Assembly: GCA_012959595.1 (NCBI GenBank)
Contig: DUCW01000165.1
Location: forward strand, 7,179-15,872
Origin: Gemmatimonadota bacterium
GTDB taxonomy: Bacteria; Gemmatimonadota; Gemmatimonadetes; Longimicrobiales; Gaopeijiaceae
Reading direction: 5' to 3'
DNA: 8,694 bases
Below, one piece after another: positions 6,777 to 8,694 of the stretch. Below the pieces are notes generated by a model. The model was not told where the DNA came from. It made no database searches and worked only from the letters and a program-made list of their open reading frames with translations. The first letter of the stretch is position 1; each line of letters starts with the position of its first letter. Made by a program: the position numbers and the translations under genes.

Positions 6777-7227
6777 GAAAAAACGTTTAGAGACTATTTT
6801 GAAATTGGTTAAGAGTCATAACGTCACTAGCCATGAATCTCTTGGACAGTTGCTAAGGGAGAGGGGGATAATTGTGACGCAGACCACCTTGTCTCGGGAT
6901 ATGAGAGAACTCAGAATGGTAAAGGTGCAAGGAGCACGGGGTGTGGGACAGTATAGGATTCCTGATGAGTGGGAGAACAAGCAGAACCTCACCAGCGTGT
7001 TACCCAGCTTGTTCGTGACTGCTGAAGGCTCAGGAAATCTTCTGGTTGTCAGGACTGTTAATGGTGGGGCCGCAGCACTAGCCTATGCCATCGATTGGGA
7101 AAATTGGCCTGAAGTGATGGGTACGGTAGCTGGAGAAGACACGGTGTTTGTGGCAGTGAATGATGAAGGGAAAAGAGATGCCGTGCGCGACAGATTGCTT
7201 GATATAGTGAGTGGCGATAGGGCCTAG
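6769..7227 (+). CDS. argR: Arginine repressor ArgR
   Basis: This 152-residue protein has the standard ArgR length and layout. An N-terminal winged helix-turn-helix occupies about residues 1-70, with the recognition segment TQTTLSRDMRELRMVKV (37-53). The C-terminal domain that forms hexamers and binds arginine carries VRTVNGGAAALAYAID (94-109) and GTVAGEDTVFVAV (118-130). In the latter the usual GDD/GED acidic pair that contacts arginine is conserved. It binds ARG boxes as a hexamer when arginine is plentiful. ATG 6769 was chosen because it matches the family N-terminus and has AGAAAGAG at 6754-6761, seven bases upstream. In-frame codons further upstream lie inside trxC. Two ArgR-like operators lie just downstream, before argG, so the adjacent arginine genes are the obvious target. 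No operator was seen before trxC-argR, so autoregulation is not evident. Confidence 0.95.
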   Translation: MDKKKRLETILKLVKSHNVTSHESLGQLLRERGIIVTQTTLSRDMRELRMVKVQGARGVGQYRIPDEWENKQNLTSVLPSLFVTAEGSGNLLVVRTVNGGAAALAYAIDWENWPEVMGTVAGEDTVFVAVNDEGKRDAVRDRLLDIVSGDRA

Positions 7228-7302
7228 AAAATCTAGAACGTTTTGAAGTGGAGTGTGATGTATAAGGCTCTAGGCTACTATCAGTGCAAGTCCCCCTACT
7301 AA

Positions 7303-7320
7303 AATGTATAATTATACCTA
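7303..7320. promoter_or_regulatory. ARG box 1 (ArgR operator) upstream of argG
   Basis: This 18-bp site contains a perfect 12-bp palindrome, GTATAATTATAC (7306-7317). It fits the E. coli-type pattern wnTGAATwwwwATTCAnw at most positions, including TG, the central AATT and the C of the second arm. It is the first of a pair separated by exactly 3 bp, the classical ARG box arrangement. ArgR is encoded immediately upstream. Confidence 0.72.
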
Positions 7321-7333
7321 TATTATGTATAAT
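7307..7333 (+). promoter_or_regulatory. argG-argH promoter: two exact TATAAT boxes inside the ARG boxes
   Basis: TATAAT occurs at 7307-7312 and again at 7328-7333, one inside each operator. Either could be the -10 element of argGH, giving a leader of roughly 30 or 50 bases. No strong -35 is visible; GTGCAA at 7284-7289 is the best for the first box, at 17-base spacing. ArgR bound here would block RNA polymerase directly. Confidence 0.55.
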
Positions 7334-7341
7334 TGTTCTAT
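7324..7341. promoter_or_regulatory. ARG box 2 (ArgR operator) upstream of argG
   Basis: The site starts TATGTATAATTGTTC and repeats the ATGTATAATT core of box 1 exactly 21 bp later, which is two helical turns. Its right arm keeps TTC of the consensus ATTCA. The left arm carries the same T in place of A after TG as box 1, which suggests a genuine species-specific consensus. Confidence 0.68.
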
Positions 7342-7360
7342 CTGTGGATTTCCAGAATAC

Positions 7361-7366
7361 GGAGGA
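7361..7366 (+). promoter_or_regulatory. Ribosome binding site of argG
   Basis: GGAGGA stands just before GTG 7370 and fixes that start. The only in-frame upstream ATG, at 7304, falls within ARG box 1 and would add 22 residues (MYNYTYIMYN...) that argininosuccinate synthases do not have. The spacing is rather short (about 4 bases from GGAGG). Confidence 0.7.
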
Positions 7367-7369
7367 GAT

Positions 7370-8578
7370 GTGGCAACAAAGGTTGTACTGGCCTATTCGG
7401 GTGGATTGGATACTTCGGTTATCGTCCCCTGGCTTATAGAGAACTGCGAAGCAGAGGTAGTTTGCGTGGCCGCGGATGTTGGACAACCTGGGGGACTTGA
7501 CGGCCTAAGGGAAAGAGCTTTCGCTACTGGTGCTACAGAGTTCTATGGAGAAGATCTAAAAGATGCTTTTGTAGAACATTTTGTATGGCCGACATTGAGA
7601 TCAGGAGCTGTATATGGGCGTAAATATTTATTAGGGACTTCGATGGCCCGTCCGATTATTGCTCGCCGCATGGTTGAAATTGCACACGAAGTAGGGGCAG
7701 ACGCTTTATCTCATGGATGCACTGGAAAAGGGAACGACCAAGTTAGATTTGAGCTCACTTTTGCAAGTTTGGCACCCGAATTGAGAGTAATCGCTCCTTG
7801 GAGAGAATGGGAGATCGAGTCCAGAGGAGACGCTCTGAGATATGCTCGGGAGCGTGATATTGATTTGGAAGGTGTGGATCAGAGTAAACTCTTTTCTAGG
7901 GATGAGAATCTGTGGCACATCTCTCATGAAGGTGGGCCTCTCGAGGATCCCAGCTACGAACCAGAAGAGTCAATTTTTCAGTGGACAGTCTCAGCTGAAA
8001 TGGCACCTGACTCTCCGGAATTTTTGGAGATTGAATTCCATAGAGGTTATCCAGTGGCTATAGATGGAAGCAATTATCAACCGGTAAAATTATTGGAATA
8101 TCTGAACCAAAAGGGCTCTAAACACGGTATTGGTAGAATAGATCTGGTCGAAGATCGGCTGGTAGGAATGAAATCACGTGGTTTATATGAGACTCCTGGA
8201 GGAACCCTTCTGCACGTTGCACTGAGAGAACTCGAACAGCTAACGCTAGATAGGCGGTCGTTGTCATTGAAAGACAAATTGTCTACAAATTATGCAGATT
8301 TAGTGTATGAAGGCTGGTGGTGGAGCCCTGAAAGGGAGGCTATTGATGCAGCGGTTAATAGCTTGATGGAAGATGTCACTGGGAAAATACGCCTGAAGCT
8401 TTATAAAGGACTGGTAACCGTTGTGAGTCGCTTCAGTCCATTGTCATTGTATGACGCTGGATTTGCCTCATTTGGAGAAGATGAGAGGTATGACCATTCC
8501 GATGCAGAAGGATTTATCAAATTGTTTGGTCTTCCGGCACGAATCAGGGCCCAAAGAAATTCTGATGGAGAGATTTGA
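7370..8578 (+). CDS. argG: Argininosuccinate synthase ArgG
   Basis: This 402-residue cytoplasmic enzyme matches the roughly 400-residue common bacterial ArgG. It condenses citrulline and aspartate with ATP to form argininosuccinate, AMP and pyrophosphate, the penultimate step of arginine synthesis. The ATP-pyrophosphatase P-loop AYSGGLDTS is at 8-16. Further family motifs are YLLGTSMARP (86-95), SHGCTGKGNDQVRFE (114-128), DENLWHIS (178-185), EDRLVGMKSRGLYETPGG (261-278) and YDAGFASFGEDERYDHSDAEGFIKL (361-385). All are intact. The start is GTG 7370, set by the GGAGGA Shine-Dalgarno sequence and by family-like sequence from the first residue. The gene has its own ArgR-controlled promoter and is followed after one base by argH, so argG and argH form an operon. 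argR is upstream on the same strand, 142 bases away. Confidence 0.97.
   Translation: MATKVVLAYSGGLDTSVIVPWLIENCEAEVVCVAADVGQPGGLDGLRERAFATGATEFYGEDLKDAFVEHFVWPTLRSGAVYGRKYLLGTSMARPIIARRMVEIAHEVGADALSHGCTGKGNDQVRFELTFASLAPELRVIAPWREWEIESRGDALRYARERDIDLEGVDQSKLFSRDENLWHISHEGGPLEDPSYEPEESIFQWTVSAEMAPDSPEFLEIEFHRGYPVAIDGSNYQPVKLLEYLNQKGSKHGIGRIDLVEDRLVGMKSRGLYETPGGTLLHVALRELEQLTLDRRSLSLKDKLSTNYADLVYEGWWWSPEREAIDAAVNSLMEDVTGKIRLKLYKGLVTVVSRFSPLSLYDAGFASFGEDERYDHSDAEGFIKLFGLPARIRAQRNSDGEI
8567..8572 (+). promoter_or_regulatory. Ribosome binding site of argH
   Basis: GGAGAG, within the last codons of argG, lies seven bases before GTG 8580 and supports that start for the truncated argH. Confidence 0.55.
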
Positions 8579-8579
8579 A

Positions 8580-8694
8580 GTGTCTCGATCATCTAAAGGT
8601 TTACCGCAACTTTTATGGAAAGGTCGCATCGAAGAAGGTATGGACTGTAGGATGAAACCCCTTAATAATAGTCTATCTGTGGATTTTCGTATGT
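8580..8694 (+). CDS. argH: Argininosuccinate lyase ArgH, N-terminal part (runs off the window)
   Basis: An open frame starts at GTG 8580, one base after the argG stop, and continues for 38 codons to the window edge. Residues 11-38 (QLLWKGRIEEGMDC, then MKPLNNSLSVDFRM) fit the well-known ArgH N-terminus, which reads approximately LWGGRFxEGxDxxxxxFNxSLxFDxR. The enzyme splits argininosuccinate into arginine and fumarate, the last step of the pathway. The catalytic residues lie beyond the window. Position after argG and the shared ArgR-type promoter support the call. Confidence 0.85.
   Translation, partial: MSRSSKGLPQLLWKGRIEEGMDCRMKPLNNSLSVDFRM

Noticed and set aside
7224..7236. Hairpin CTAGA-AAA-TCTAG at the argR stop as a terminator
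   Set aside because: The stem is only 5 bp and A/T-rich, and only four Ts follow; too weak to call.
7304..7369. N-terminal extension of argG from ATG 7304
   Set aside because: The ATG lies inside ARG box 1 and overlaps a TATAAT, the 22 extra residues have no counterpart in ArgG proteins, and a strong GGAGGA precedes GTG 7370.
7058..7486. 142-residue minus-strand open frame across argR, the operator region and argG
   Set aside because: It is antisense to two well-supported genes and to the ARG boxes, with low-complexity His/Ser-rich sequence typical of a shadow frame.
1..8694. A defence system, CRISPR array, mobile element or biosynthetic cluster
   Set aside because: All substantial genes belong to known metabolic, transport or regulatory families, and no transposase, integrase, spaced repeat array, nuclease or toxin-antitoxin pair was seen.

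Overview
The window looks like a piece of a bacterial chromosome with moderate to low GC and ordinary metabolic genes. The gene set points to the FCB superphylum, possibly a marine Gemmatimonadota-like lineage. The main reason is the large TonB-dependent receptor: it has an N-terminal carboxypeptidase-regulatory-like domain and barrel segments that I recall, without a search, from Gemmatimonadota/Bacteroidota receptors. Clear Shine-Dalgarno sequences and exact TATAAT boxes argue against a typical Bacteroidota genome. This placement is an inference and is weak. No phage, insertion sequence, CRISPR array, tRNA or rRNA was seen.

Layout. Bases 1-57 are the last codons of an unidentified upstream gene. 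A monofunctional proline dehydrogenase (59-985) and a 12-helix MFS transporter (988-2178) follow with gaps of 1 and 2 bases, so these three probably form one operon. A threonine/serine dehydratase-type PLP enzyme (2175-3140, minus strand) converges on the transporter, and the two genes share a TTAA in which both stop codons lie. A 176-base divergent intergenic region leads to a 946-residue outer-membrane TonB-dependent receptor (3317-6157).

After the receptor comes a 169-base gap with two hairpins, one of them a perfect 22-bp inverted repeat with a one-base centre. Next are a zinc-ribbon thioredoxin (trxC type, 6327-6776) and the arginine repressor argR (6769-7227), which overlap by 8 bases. 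The 142-base gap after argR holds two tandem ArgR-like operators spaced exactly as in classical ARG boxes (18+3+18 bp). Each operator contains a TATAAT hexamer. They precede argG (7370-8578), which is followed after one base by the start of argH (8580 to the window edge).

Functionally, the right side is a self-contained arginine module: ArgR probably represses the argG-argH operon, which converts citrulline and aspartate to arginine. The left side is amino-acid catabolism (proline oxidation, threonine/serine deamination) plus nutrient uptake. I found no convincing novel multi-gene system. The points most worth following up are the operator/promoter overlap before argG, the near-perfect 45-bp palindrome after the receptor gene, the shared stop codons at 2175-2178, and the trxC-argR overlap.
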